Origin: Paenochrobactrum glaciei
Lineage (GTDB): Bacteria; Pseudomonadota; Alphaproteobacteria; Rhizobiales; Rhizobiaceae
Reading direction: 5' to 3'
NCBI RefSeq assembly: GCF_039522165.1
Contig: NZ_BAAADE010000005.1
Coordinates: forward strand, 62,001 to 126,000
DNA: 64,000 nt
Shown: piece by piece, positions 53,524 through 62,601 of the stretch
Layout of the letters: each line of letters starts with the position of its first letter
How positions within the stretch are numbered: position 1 is the first letter of the stretch
Program-made: the position numbers and the translations under genes
Notes under the pieces: generated by a model
Told to the model about the DNA's origin: nothing
The model's input: the letters and a program-made list of their open reading frames with translations, nothing else
Databases searched by the model: none

Positions 53524-53928
53524 CACTTATCTTCTCCACTGCCGTCCGATTCATTTATCTTGAAGCTAGCTTATAATTTATAGACTGTGAAATAGGGTAA
53601 TCGTTTGTCGGCAATATTAAATGCCGGAAAATCAACATATGCATTTAATCTATAAAAGAATACGGGCATTTATTCTGTCCCAATTTTTAAATGCAAAATT
53701 GGGATTTGCGATGAGGCAAAAATCGTGTTTTTTACTCTCATTCACAATGAACGATGAGTATAGAAAACGATGATTGGCGGCTGTTCTTTTTTAAACAGCA
53801 TGATGGTTGCAAAAGCAGTTTATCAAATCGTGACTTTTTAATTTCAATTTTCAGAGCAAATTTTTAGCATAAAAAATGCCGGCTTCGCGAGAGGCCGGCA
53901 TTTTTAAAGGTCAGATCTGATATTGCTA
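53524..53928. other. AT-rich 405-base gap
   Basis: No gene is supported. It holds a 10-bp inverted repeat tcccaatttt / aaaattggga (53687-53713), a small cggca / tgccg hairpin at 53614-53632, and the terminator listed next. The function of the first two is unknown. Confidence 0.5.
53869..53906. terminator. Terminator after the inositol monophosphatase gene
   Basis: aaaaaatgccggc pairs with gccggcattttt; the T run on the minus strand suits the leftward gene. Confidence 0.9.
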
Positions 53929-54720
53929 TCAGATCGGCTTTTTCAGGGTTGCCATCAGTGCTCTGTGGATGGCTTCATTACCGGCCACAATGCCCTTGGT
54001 GTCAAACATATCCTGACCGCCGTTTTTGTCGGACACAAAACCACCGGCTTCACGGATCATGAGAATGCCTGCTGCCATATCCCACGGCTGCAAATCATCT
54101 TCCCAGAAACCGTCAAGACGACCGGCAGCAACATAGGCCAGATCAAGTGCGGCAGCGCCCATACGGCGGATACCGGCTGAATCAGCCATGATGTTGCGCA
54201 GTTCCACCAGATAATGGCCATGATGGCCACGGCCGATATGCGGAATGCCGGTGCCGATAACAGCATCAACCATTTTGCTGCGTGCTGCCACGCGCAAACG
54301 ACGGTCGTTGAGGAAAACCCCGCCGCCGCGTTCTGCGGTGTAAAGCTCGTCCATTGCCGGATTGTAGATGACGCCGGCAACGATTTGTCCCTGACGCTCC
54401 AGCGCAATAGAGACGGCAAACATCGGAATCCCGTGCAGGAAGTTGGTGGTGCCGTCGAGAGGGTCAATGATCCAGCGGTGCTGGGCGTCACTGCCTTCAA
54501 CCGCGCCGGATTCTTCCATCAGGAAGCTGTAATCCGGCCGCGCTTTTTTCAGCTCGGTGAAGATGATCTGTTCGGCCTTGCGGTCTGCCTGACTAACATA
54601 GTCGCCAGGGCCTTTAAGCGAGACCTGAAGGTTCTGAACCTCACCGAAGTCACGGGCGAGTGAGCGTCCGGCCTTCATTGCGGCCTGAACCATAACATTG
54701 AGTACGGCTGAACGCGCCAT
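53929..54720 (-). CDS. suhB: Inositol monophosphatase family protein
   Basis: A 263-residue Mg-dependent phosphatase. Motifs are MEESGAVEG, the WIIDPLDGTTNFLHG metal site, and the C-terminal LQPWDMAAGILMIREAGG. Related proteins (SuhB, CysQ, FBPase types) dephosphorylate inositol phosphate or PAP; the substrate cannot be fixed. It lies 75 bases after efp on the same strand. Confidence 0.9.
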   Translation of the reverse strand: MARSAVLNVMVQAAMKAGRSLARDFGEVQNLQVSLKGPGDYVSQADRKAEQIIFTELKKARPDYSFLMEESGAVEGSDAQHRWIIDPLDGTTNFLHGIPMFAVSIALERQGQIVAGVIYNPAMDELYTAERGGGVFLNDRRLRVAARSKMVDAVIGTGIPHIGRGHHGHYLVELRNIMADSAGIRRMGAAALDLAYVAAGRLDGFWEDDLQPWDMAAGILMIREAGGFVSDKNGGQDMFDTKGIVAGNEAIHRALMATLKKPI

Positions 54721-54795
54721 GCCTAATCCGTCCTAATTTCTTGTTTATCAGTTTTGCGATCAGCTTGGCTGACTGAAACGTCAGCCGACCGCTGA

Positions 54796-55356
54796 TTATG
54801 CGCGGCTGATATAGGTTAATTCGTTGGTATCGACGATAACGCGTTCACCTGCTTCAATGAATGGTGGAACGAGTACACGGATGCCATTTTCAAGAATTGC
54901 AGGCTTGTAAGAAGAAGCCGCAGTCTGACCTTTAACAACAGGATCAGCTTCGGTGATTGTCAGTGTAACCTGATCCGGAAGGCGGATACCGATCGGACGC
55001 TCTTCGTGCAATTCAACGGTGACCATCATGCCATCCTGCAAGAATGCAGCGCGGTCGCCAACAAAATCTTTAGGCAGTTCGAGCTGTTCGTAGGATTCGG
55101 TGTCCATGAAAATCAGTGCTTCGCCCTGTTCGTACAAGAAGGAGAAATCCTTCTGTTCGAGACGGACGCGTTCAACGGTTTCAGCTGCGCGGAAACGTTC
55201 GTTCAGCTTGGTGCCGTTGATGAGGTTCTTCAGTTCAACCTGATTATATGCGCCGCCTTTACCAGGCTTAACCGCATTGGTTTTAACTGCTACCCAAAGA
55301 CCGCCGGCATGCTCAATAACGTTGCCTGGGCGGATTTCATTACCATTGATCTTCAT
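54796..55356 (-). CDS. efp: Elongation factor P
   Basis: A 186-residue EF-P that relieves ribosome stalling at polyproline. The conserved loop PGKGGAY carries Lys33, the usual modification site. Start MKINGNEIRPGN at 55356; the codons before it (to 55440) lack support. Followed by the phosphatase gene. Confidence 0.95.
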   Translation of the reverse strand: MKINGNEIRPGNVIEHAGGLWVAVKTNAVKPGKGGAYNQVELKNLINGTKLNERFRAAETVERVRLEQKDFSFLYEQGEALIFMDTESYEQLELPKDFVGDRAAFLQDGMMVTVELHEERPIGIRLPDQVTLTITEADPVVKGQTAASSYKPAILENGIRVLVPPFIEAGERVIVDTNELTYISRA

Positions 55357-55566
55357 AAAATTGATCCGGAAATAGCGTGAAAGGGAAGTGCGGATTGCTA
55401 TGATAGACCAATACCGCAATAATCGACTTTCCAAGACCACAAAAAGCGGATTTTGGCAAGCTTAAAGCATGTTTTAGCCAATTTGCCCCAATAATCGGCT
55501 TGGATTTTCGCCACCTGAACTGACAGGTTTAGAGCAAGGATTACAAGACCAGTGATTAGCGAGTGA

Positions 55567-56604
55567 TTATTGGCGCAGTGTCTCGGCGATTTTTCTGGCA
55601 CGTTCAATTTGCTCATCTTCCAGCCCGTCCAGCATGGAATCAAGGTCAAAAGCCGTGAGGCCTGAACGGCGGGCAACAAAATACCACGCAGCCGCAGTCA
55701 CTGTGTCGCCGTCGGTTCCCAAACCATCGCGATAGAGGCGGGCAAGACGCGCTTGTGCTGCCACATTGCCGTTGCGTGCGGCTTGCAACATCCATTTGAA
55801 ACCGGCATCAAAATTGCGCTCGCCACCGCGCCCTTCCACCAGCCATGTAGCCAGATCAAGCTGGGCGGTGTCGTAGTTTTTTTGTGCGGCGCGCAGCAAG
55901 AAAAACCGTGCTTCTGCTTCATCCTGTTTAATGGCACTGGTGCCGTTGGCCAAAATCTGGCTCACAGCATATTCCGCATCGGCAAGGTTGCTGTCTGAGG
56001 CTTTTTGAAACCACGGATAGGCTGCTTCAATGCCTTTTTCACCGGGGTTATTTTGCATCAAAATCTGCGCGTAATTAAACTGCGCCATGGCGTTACCGGC
56101 TTCGGCTGCGGCTTTCATCAGGCTTTCAGCCTGCGCCTTGTCTGCTTTGACATGTTTGCCATCAAGCAACAGTACTGCATATTGAAACTGCGCATGAACA
56201 TCATTTTGTGCGGCAGCTTTACTATACCATTCAGCGGCAAGTTTCGGGTCAACCGGCACACCGAGCCCGCGTGAATAAATTTCGCCAAGCAGGGTTTGTG
56301 CAGCAGCTTCACCGGCTTCAGCGCGAGGCTTGGCAAGGCTTAAAGCGGTGAGATAAAGCCCGCGCTGATAAGCGCCGAAAGCCGCATCCGTGGGTTTAGC
56401 ACCAAAGCGGTTCGGATCAATTTCAATCAATTCATTGGGCAGTTCATCAGTGGTGGCTGGTTGCGGCAGCATGTTGGGCCGGTCCGTTTTGCCTGTTTCA
56501 ACCGCCGGAGTGCTTGGCTCCACGGCTGCAAAAGCCGGTGTCGCGGCAATGGATATTGCCGCGACACTGATGAAGCCTGAAAGAAATGACCGAAGCATTT
56601 GCAT
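55567..56604 (-). CDS. Sel1-repeat (TPR-like) periplasmic protein
   Basis: A 345-residue exported protein: signal peptide cut after TPAFA, then at least five Sel1-type repeats (AQTLLGEIYSRGLGVPVDPKLAAEWYSKAAAQN and following). The start ATG 56604 lies 4 bases after the ThiE-like stop, with gagag upstream. Sel1 proteins scaffold envelope or signalling complexes; the partner is unknown. Confidence 0.88.
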   Translation of the reverse strand: MQMLRSFLSGFISVAAISIAATPAFAAVEPSTPAVETGKTDRPNMLPQPATTDELPNELIEIDPNRFGAKPTDAAFGAYQRGLYLTALSLAKPRAEAGEAAAQTLLGEIYSRGLGVPVDPKLAAEWYSKAAAQNDVHAQFQYAVLLLDGKHVKADKAQAESLMKAAAEAGNAMAQFNYAQILMQNNPGEKGIEAAYPWFQKASDSNLADAEYAVSQILANGTSAIKQDEAEARFFLLRAAQKNYDTAQLDLATWLVEGRGGERNFDAGFKWMLQAARNGNVAAQARLARLYRDGLGTDGDTVTAAAWYFVARRSGLTAFDLDSMLDGLEDEQIERARKIAETLRQ

Positions 56605-56608
56605 ATAA

Positions 56609-57280
56609 TCAGCTCTCAAACTGCGGAGCGTTTTCGTCCAGCAGACGGTTGGCTTCAGCCACGGCTTCGGCCGGATTTTCTGCCTGAAAGACGCAAGCCC
56701 CGAGGGCTACAAATTCTGCGCCGGTTTCAGCTGCAGCAATAATGCTCTGCATATCGCTGCCTGCCTGCACAATGGCCGGAATTTCAACCATTTGTGCCCA
56801 CCACTCGGCCAAATTCAAATTGCGCGGATGGGCATCCGGTTTGTTGTCTGCACCGATTTTGCCGAAGAAGACAAAATCAGGCTGCAACTCACCAATGGCT
56901 AAACACGAGTGACGGTCACGCAAGTTGCCGGTGCCGACAATCAGCTTTGGTGTATAGCGTTCAATCGCTTCAGCAACGGTTTCCTGATTGCCTTCAATAT
57001 GGAGGCCATCAGCACCAACGCGACCGGCAATGCGGGTATCATTGAGAATAAGCGCTGCTGCGCCTGCCTGCTGGATGAGCGGCACGACTTTTTCTGCAAA
57101 AGCCTGAAACTGCGTTTCATCGGCATTGGTGGTGTCGAGAATAACGCTTGCAACATCGCCGCCTGACAAAGCCTGTTCCAGCTGTGTGGTGAGTTTGGCG
57201 GCATCGCTCAATGGTGGTGTTACCAGAACAACACGGCAGCGGTTCTCGAAGCTATTTGTCTGTGTGTTATTTGTTGTCAT
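56609..57280 (-). CDS. Thiamine phosphate synthase-like protein, degenerate
   Basis: A 223-residue TIM-barrel protein of the ThiE family: LILNDTRIAGRVGADGLHIEG matches the ThiE beta-alpha segment. The phosphate loop expected as GPIFPTxTK is replaced by GKIGADNKPDAHPRNLNLAEWW, and other catalytic positions diverge. It may be inactive or have a new substrate. It is directly upstream of and coupled to the Sel1 gene, separate from the thiamine block at 16-20 kb. Confidence 0.75.
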   Translation of the reverse strand: MTTNNTQTNSFENRCRVVLVTPPLSDAAKLTTQLEQALSGGDVASVILDTTNADETQFQAFAEKVVPLIQQAGAAALILNDTRIAGRVGADGLHIEGNQETVAEAIERYTPKLIVGTGNLRDRHSCLAIGELQPDFVFFGKIGADNKPDAHPRNLNLAEWWAQMVEIPAIVQAGSDMQSIIAAAETGAEFVALGACVFQAENPAEAVAEANRLLDENAPQFES

Positions 57281-57570
57281 GGAAACAGCTTAAATCCTTA
57301 AATTTTGATCGAATTCGGGCATAGAACAAGTAAACCAGATTGAACAGCCCCGATCATGCCTGTTGTCACTTTGTTATACACTGGAAGGAAAGTTGATTTT
57401 CATAAACCATAAACTGCCCCATTCCCGCGCTATATTAAAGCCAGTGATATGTCTGCGATACCTGAATAATCAATGTTGTGCAAAGCAGTACGGCTTTTTT
57501 CAGGTGAAAAAGCCAGGTGAGGTATCACCGGTCTGACAATGGCAATTTGAGTTGATGGGGTAGAAATAAT

Positions 57571-58764
57571 ATGACCAATACTATGAGCGCAAAACGGGAC
57601 AGTCGTATTGATGTCTTCAGAGCATTGGCATTGCTGACTATTTTCATCAATCATGTCCCCGGCACAATTTATGAAAACTTTACCCATAAAAATCTCGGAT
57701 TTTCGGACGCGACAGAGGCTTTCGTGCTCATTTCCGGTATGGCAGTAGCCCTTGCTTATGGCAATAAATTCATTTCCGGCAATCGTTTGCTGTTAAGCCT
57801 TAAAATGTGGCGCCGTGCCGGTGTGCTTTATGTTTCGCATATGATGACCACTCTGGTGACAATTGCGATTTTTGCCGGTGCTGCCATTCTTTTCAGCCGG
57901 CCTGAGTTTTTGAACCAGATCAATATCGGCCCTTTGATGGAAAAACCGGCTGAGGCTATGACAGGACTGGTTATTCTCGGTCATCAGCTTGGTTATAATA
58001 ATATCCTTTCCATGTATGGCGTCTTGTTGCTGATGACGCCTGCCTTATTGTTACTGGCGCGTGTGAGCCTGCCACTTTTGCTGGCGGTATCAGGTGCTGT
58101 TTGGCTGGCTGCCGGTTTTTTTCATATTGCACCGCCTAATTTCCCTAATGATGGGGTTTGGTTTCTCAATCCGTTTTCCTGGCAGTTTTTGTTTGCCATC
58201 GGTATTGCCGGAACGATCCATGTGCGTAATGGCGGAGAAATTCCGGTACGCGGCTGGATGATGGCACTCGCCGCCGGTTATCTCGTTCTGGCGCTTGTCT
58301 GGGTGCGCTGGCCTTTATGGGGTGTGGATATTTCTTTCGGCCTGCCGATGGTTCTGGCAGGTTTTGACAAGACCTTCCTGTCCTTGCCACGTCTGCTGCA
58401 TATTCTTTCTATCGTCTATCTGCTTGCGGCTATTCCGGCTTTGGCGAATTTGGCGCGCACCGCTCATGACCATCCATTGGCGATTTTGGGTCGCCATTCA
58501 CTGCCGATTTTCATCGCGGGTACTTTGCTTGCCATGGTGGCGCAGGTGATGAAGCTGGTTAATCCGGGTGGTTTTTGGGATGATACATTGCTGATTGCCG
58601 CTGGTATCGTCGCGCAATTTGCATTTGCTTATTATCTGGAATGGCTATCCGCGATGAAACAGAAGGCCAGAACCAATGCGGCACCGGTGGCGGCACAGCC
58701 TGTCAAGGTGAAGCTGGAGCCAAAAGCCGAGCCAAAACCAAAACCGGCCTTCGGAACGGTATAA
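57571..58764 (+). CDS. opgC: OpgC-domain membrane protein
   Basis: A 397-residue protein with about ten helices: RIDVFRALALLTIFINHVPG, then LGFSDATEAFVLISGMAVAL and the later FLNPFSWQFLFAIGI. This is the OpgC acyltransferase-3-like fold that adds succinyl groups to osmoregulated periplasmic glucans. A charged proline-lysine tail (KVKLEPKAEPKPKPA) is unusual. The glucan synthesis genes are not in the window, so the target is inferred. Confidence 0.85.
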   Translation: MTNTMSAKRDSRIDVFRALALLTIFINHVPGTIYENFTHKNLGFSDATEAFVLISGMAVALAYGNKFISGNRLLLSLKMWRRAGVLYVSHMMTTLVTIAIFAGAAILFSRPEFLNQINIGPLMEKPAEAMTGLVILGHQLGYNNILSMYGVLLLMTPALLLLARVSLPLLLAVSGAVWLAAGFFHIAPPNFPNDGVWFLNPFSWQFLFAIGIAGTIHVRNGGEIPVRGWMMALAAGYLVLALVWVRWPLWGVDISFGLPMVLAGFDKTFLSLPRLLHILSIVYLLAAIPALANLARTAHDHPLAILGRHSLPIFIAGTLLAMVAQVMKLVNPGGFWDDTLLIAAGIVAQFAFAYYLEWLSAMKQKARTNAAPVAAQPVKVKLEPKAEPKPKPAFGTV

Positions 58765-58807
58765 TTTGTGCTTCAGATGTTACTAATCGCTAAAATGAGT
58801 GGAAAAA

Positions 58808-58822
58808 TTAACCTTCCATTAA
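58808..58822. promoter_or_regulatory. CtrA box (full site) upstream of rcdA
   Basis: ttaa-ccttcca-ttaa, exactly the TTAA-N7-TTAA consensus of CtrA. It lies 444 bases before the rcdA start and just upstream of the candidate sRNA. Confidence 0.6.
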
Positions 58823-58861
58823 TCTTAACGCGGTTTAATCAATTCATATCCGGTTTGGCCG

Positions 58862-58946
58862 GATTTTGACTGAAGTGGTTTTACCACTTTGTCTGACGCC
58901 TCCCTGTTAAAACTCCTGAGGGCCGCTTATGCGGCTCTTTTTTTAT
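58862..58946 (+). ncRNA. Candidate small RNA with anti-Shine-Dalgarno stretch
   Basis: In order: a small aagtgg-tttta-ccactt hairpin (58873-58889), an open stretch containing cgcctccctgtt, and a terminator-like cgc-ttat-gcgg stem (about 58919-58935) followed by tttttttt. The cctccc motif could pair with ribosome sites. It sits in a 501-base gap between opgC and rcdA. Its ends and strand are inferred from the T tract; it could also be just a terminator for opgC. Confidence 0.4.
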
Positions 58947-59028
58947 TCTTTTTCAAGGTGTTAGAAAAATAGAATCGTTTTTTAACGATTGGTTACTTTT
59001 TTCTCTAAAATTTCCTGCCCTGTGGTTA

Positions 59029-59043
59029 TTAACCCAAAATTAA
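59029..59043. promoter_or_regulatory. Second CtrA box (full site) upstream of rcdA
   Basis: ttaa-cccaaaa-ttaa, also an exact TTAA-N7-TTAA, 223 bases before rcdA. A gaatc (CcrM) site and a perfect aatcgtt-tttt-aacgatt repeat lie nearby at 58972-58990. Confidence 0.6.
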
Positions 59044-59265
59044 ACATATTCTTGCGCGACCGTGTATGAGTGTGCAGTTTGCGGTGGAGTTTCGTGTTGC
59101 AGCGGTTTCATCCGCTCCCGCAACATGATCGAACAGCAGCTCAGACATTAGTTTTCGTGTCCGTCAGGTGGTTCAGTTCTGCTTGAGTCGGTCATTGAGA
59201 TGGGCACATATAAATATGGGCTTGAACGCATTTGATATGCGGACAGGTCGCGGGATGGTGAAAAA

Positions 59266-59796
59266 GTGATCACAGAGCAGCAGCAGTCTTTGCCGGGCAA
59301 TACAATCCGTTTGGCAGATCGCAAGGTCTATTCGGATTCTTTCAAACCGTTTTACCGTGAAGGTATGGATCTGGTTGAAGAAGCGGCAAGCTATCTGGAT
59401 GGAGATGGTCGTGAAGAATCACGCGGTCTTTCCAATGAAGCGGCAGCACTTTACGCCTCCGAATCCATGCGTTTAACCACCCGTCTGATGCAGATCGCTT
59501 CATGGCTCTTGTTGCAGCGCGCTGCGCGTAATGGCGAAATGTCCCGCGCACAGGTCACAGCTGAAAAGAACAAGCTGCGTCTTAATACACCGTCTGCCGA
59601 GCAAAGCACTGCCGGTTGGAGCGAAATGCCGGATCGCTTTGTCGATTTGATTGAACACTCGCTGCGCTTGCAGGAGCGTGTGCGTAAAACCGATCAGGAA
59701 GTTTACGGCGAATTGCTGTCCTTCCGCCCGCCGGTGCAGCAAAATCAGGTGTCGCAGCAGCTGGTTCTCCTGAAAACGGCTTTCGGCGCTTCTTAA
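59266..59796 (+). CDS. rcdA: RcdA, regulator of CtrA degradation (DUF1465)
   Basis: A 176-residue all-helical protein (SFKPFYREGMDLVEEAASYLDGDGREESRGLSNEAAALYASESMRLTTRLMQIASWLLLQRA) of DUF1465, which includes RcdA. RcdA bridges CtrA to ClpXP in the cell cycle. The start is GTG 59266. It is preceded by a long gap with two CtrA full sites, suggesting feedback by its own target. Confidence 0.88.
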   Translation: MITEQQQSLPGNTIRLADRKVYSDSFKPFYREGMDLVEEAASYLDGDGREESRGLSNEAAALYASESMRLTTRLMQIASWLLLQRAARNGEMSRAQVTAEKNKLRLNTPSAEQSTAGWSEMPDRFVDLIEHSLRLQERVRKTDQEVYGELLSFRPPVQQNQVSQQLVLLKTAFGAS

Positions 59797-59890
59797 TAAT
59801 TTCAGTTTAAATAAGCGGCTCTCCGCAATTTGTTTCTCTTTTGTTCACATTTGTGCTGTTAACTCAGTGCAATAGAGCTAGAGTGAACAT

Positions 59891-60406
59891 ATGAAACAGG
59901 CGATTCGCATCATTGGCATTGATCCGGGCTTGCGCAATACCGGTTGGGGTATTGTCGAGTCGCTCGGCAATTCTTTGCATTTTATTGCATCCGGTACGAT
60001 TAAATCCGATGCGAAGTTCGATCTGGCATCGCGTTTGTGCCAGCTGCATGAGGGCTTGGCCAAAGTTCTGCATGAGCATTGCCCGCATGAGGCAGCCGTT
60101 GAACATACATTCGTTAATAAGGACGCGACAGCGACACTGAAGCTGGGGCAGGCGCGCGGCATTGCGCTGCTGGCGCCAGCTCAGGTTGGCTTGCGTGTGG
60201 CTGAATATGCGCCCAATGCCGTTAAAAAAGCGGTGATTGGTGTAGGGCATGGCGAAAAACAGCAAATTCATATGATGGTAAAAGTTCTCATGCCACGCGC
60301 TCGTTTTGATACGAGCGATGCGGCAGATGCCTTGGCAATTGCCATTTGTCATGCGCATCATCGTGAAAGTTTGGTTGGAAGCCTGCGGATAGCCGCAAGC
60401 GCTTGA
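59891..60406 (+). CDS. ruvC: Holliday junction resolvase RuvC
   Basis: A 171-residue nuclease: acidic residues in IIGIDPGLRNTGWG, AVEHTFVNKDATATLKLGQARG, and DTSDAADALAIAICHAHH. It cuts Holliday junctions in recombination repair. It heads ruvC-ruvA-ruvB-ybgC on one strand. Confidence 0.95.
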   Translation: MKQAIRIIGIDPGLRNTGWGIVESLGNSLHFIASGTIKSDAKFDLASRLCQLHEGLAKVLHEHCPHEAAVEHTFVNKDATATLKLGQARGIALLAPAQVGLRVAEYAPNAVKKAVIGVGHGEKQQIHMMVKVLMPRARFDTSDAADALAIAICHAHHRESLVGSLRIAASA

Positions 60407-60420
60407 TTAAGGGTTGTTGA

Positions 60421-61038
60421 ATGATTGGCAAGCTTAAGGGCGTGGTGGATGAAATTGCCGAAGATCATGCCATCATTGATGTGCATGGTGTCGGCTATGT
60501 GGTTTTTTGCTCGGCACGCACATTGGGCAATCTGCCCTCAGCCGGTGAAGCAACAGTTTTGCTGATTGAAACCTATGTGCGCGAAGATGTTTTGCGCCTG
60601 TTTGGTTTTGGCACCGCTTTGGAGCGTGAATGGTTCCGCTTGTTGCAAAGTGTGCAAGGGGTGGGCGCGAAAGTAGCGCTTGCGGTTTTAGGTGCTTTGA
60701 CACCATCCGAACTTGCCAATGCTATTGCACTGCGTGATTTGGCGATGCTGAGCCGTGCACCGGGTGTGGGCAAAAAAGTGGCCGAACGTCTGGTCACGGA
60801 GCTCAAAAACAAAGCACCGGCTTTTGCAGGGGCAGCGTCCGGCTCGATGGGGCTTAAACAGGAGCTTGGTGAAGGTGTTGCATCAAGTGCCGTGACTGAT
60901 GCGGTGTCGGCGCTTGCCAATCTTGGCTATTCGCGCGAGCAGGCAGCCAATGCCGTGGCTGCGGCCATTAAGCAGGTGGGTGATGATGCCGAATCGGCCA
61001 AACTGATCCGCTTAGGCCTCAAGGAATTGTCGCAGTGA
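60421..61038 (+). CDS. ruvA: Holliday junction branch migration protein RuvA
   Basis: A 205-residue protein: MIGKLKGVVDEIAEDHAIIDVHGVGY (OB fold), helix-hairpin-helix VGAKVALAVLG and PGVGKKVAERLVTELKNK, and the C-terminal UBA-like LGYSREQAANAVAAAI that contacts RuvB. It starts 14 bases after ruvC. Confidence 0.95.
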   Translation: MIGKLKGVVDEIAEDHAIIDVHGVGYVVFCSARTLGNLPSAGEATVLLIETYVREDVLRLFGFGTALEREWFRLLQSVQGVGAKVALAVLGALTPSELANAIALRDLAMLSRAPGVGKKVAERLVTELKNKAPAFAGAASGSMGLKQELGEGVASSAVTDAVSALANLGYSREQAANAVAAAIKQVGDDAESAKLIRLGLKELSQ

Positions 61039-61078
61039 CAGTTGATTTGATTTTGACTTCGCGTGTAAGGCGTTAAGC

Positions 61079-62116
61079 ATGGATGATACAGACCGTTTGA
61101 TTTCGCCGGATAAGCGTGGTGAGGACACTGACGTGGCCATGCGCCCGCAATCGCTTGACGATTTTGTCGGACAGGCTGCGGCGCGCGCCAATTTGAAAGT
61201 CTTTATCGAAGCGGCGAAAGTGCGCGGCGAAGCGCTTGATCATGTGCTGTTTGTCGGCCCTCCGGGGTTGGGTAAAACAACGCTGGCGCAGATTATGTCG
61301 AAAGAACTTGGTGTTAATTTCCGCTCCACATCGGGGCCGGTCATTGCCAAGGCCGGTGATCTGGCAGCTCTTTTGACCAATCTGGAAGACCGCGATGTTT
61401 TGTTTATTGACGAAATTCATCGGCTAAGCCCCGCAGTTGAAGAAATTCTCTATCCGGCGATGGAGGATTACCAGCTTGATCTGATTATCGGCGAGGGGCC
61501 TGCGGCACGTTCGGTTAAAATTGATCTGGCAAAATTTACGCTTGTGGCGGCAACCACCCGTTTAGGTTTGTTGACCACACCGCTGCGTGATCGTTTCGGT
61601 ATTCCGGTGCGTCTCAATTTCTATACGGTGGAAGAGCTGGAATATATTGTGCGCCGCGGTGCACGCTTGATGCAAATGCCGATTGCTGACGATGGCGCGC
61701 GGGAAATTGCACGGCGTGCGCGTGGTACGCCGCGTATTGCCGGACGTTTATTGCGGCGTGTACGTGACTTTGCGCTGGTGGCAAAAGTTGATGTCATTGA
61801 CCGTAAAATCGCCGATGAGGCTTTGTCGCGTTTGGAAGTTGACAGCCGCGGCCTTGATCAGCTTGATCGTCGCTATCTTGATATGATTGCACGCAATTTT
61901 GGCGGTGGGCCGGTGGGGATTGAAACCATTGCAGCCGGCCTGTCGGAGCCGCGTGATGCGATTGAAGATATTATTGAGCCATATCTGATCCAGCAGGGCT
62001 TTTTGCAACGCACGCCGCGTGGTCGTGTTTTGACCCATATTGCCTGGGAACATATGGGACTGCCAACGCCAACCGATCTGGCGCAGTCGCAATTCGGACT
62101 ATTTCAGGAAGAATAA
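61079..62116 (+). CDS. ruvB: Holliday junction helicase RuvB
   Basis: A 345-residue AAA+ motor: Walker A GPPGLGKTT, Walker B FIDEIHRL, and sensor AATTRLGLLTTPLRDRFG, followed by a winged-helix end (GPVGIETIAAGLSEPRDAIEDIIEPYLIQQGFLQRTPRGR). It drives branch migration with RuvA. ybgC follows by two bases. Confidence 0.96.
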   Translation: MDDTDRLISPDKRGEDTDVAMRPQSLDDFVGQAAARANLKVFIEAAKVRGEALDHVLFVGPPGLGKTTLAQIMSKELGVNFRSTSGPVIAKAGDLAALLTNLEDRDVLFIDEIHRLSPAVEEILYPAMEDYQLDLIIGEGPAARSVKIDLAKFTLVAATTRLGLLTTPLRDRFGIPVRLNFYTVEELEYIVRRGARLMQMPIADDGAREIARRARGTPRIAGRLLRRVRDFALVAKVDVIDRKIADEALSRLEVDSRGLDQLDRRYLDMIARNFGGGPVGIETIAAGLSEPRDAIEDIIEPYLIQQGFLQRTPRGRVLTHIAWEHMGLPTPTDLAQSQFGLFQEE

Positions 62117-62118
62117 AC

Positions 62119-62601
62119 ATGACCGAGACACAAACTGCCAGTGTTGCGATAAGTGAAACAATCAGTGAGGCGATTGCCGGTGAATTGCATTCAGGCGGAC
62201 ATCGCTTGCTGGCACGGGTCTATTATGCCGATACAGATTTTTCCGGTGTTGTTTATCATGGTCGCTATCTGGAGTTTTTCGAGCGCGGCCGCACTGACTT
62301 TTTGCGTCTTAAAGGTGTGCATCATACCGAGCTTGCAGCCGGATCGCTGGGAGAAGAACTGGTCTGGGTTGTGCGCCGGATGGAGATCGATTTTAAATCT
62401 CCGGCTAAAATTGATGATCTGTTGGTGATTGAAACCAAAGTTGCCGATGTCAGCGGTGCGCGCATTTATATGAAACAGGAAATTACCTGCGAAGGCAGGC
62501 TGTTATGTGCGGCAATGGTTGAAGCGGTGATGATTACCAAGCAAGGCAAGCCACGCCGTTTTCCGGCTGAATGGCGTGAAGCATTTTTAGCATCCCAATA
62601 G
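62119..62601 (+). CDS. ybgC: Acyl-CoA thioesterase YbgC, Tol-Pal associated
   Basis: A 160-residue hotdog-fold thioesterase: RVYYADTDFSGVVYHGRYLEFFERGRTDFLR with the catalytic aspartate. The N-terminal 25 residues are an alphaproteobacterial extension. ybgC normally begins the tol-pal cluster; here it is 2 bases after ruvB and 424 bases before tolQ. Confidence 0.93.
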   Translation: MTETQTASVAISETISEAIAGELHSGGHRLLARVYYADTDFSGVVYHGRYLEFFERGRTDFLRLKGVHHTELAAGSLGEELVWVVRRMEIDFKSPAKIDDLLVIETKVADVSGARIYMKQEITCEGRLLCAAMVEAVMITKQGKPRRFPAEWREAFLASQ

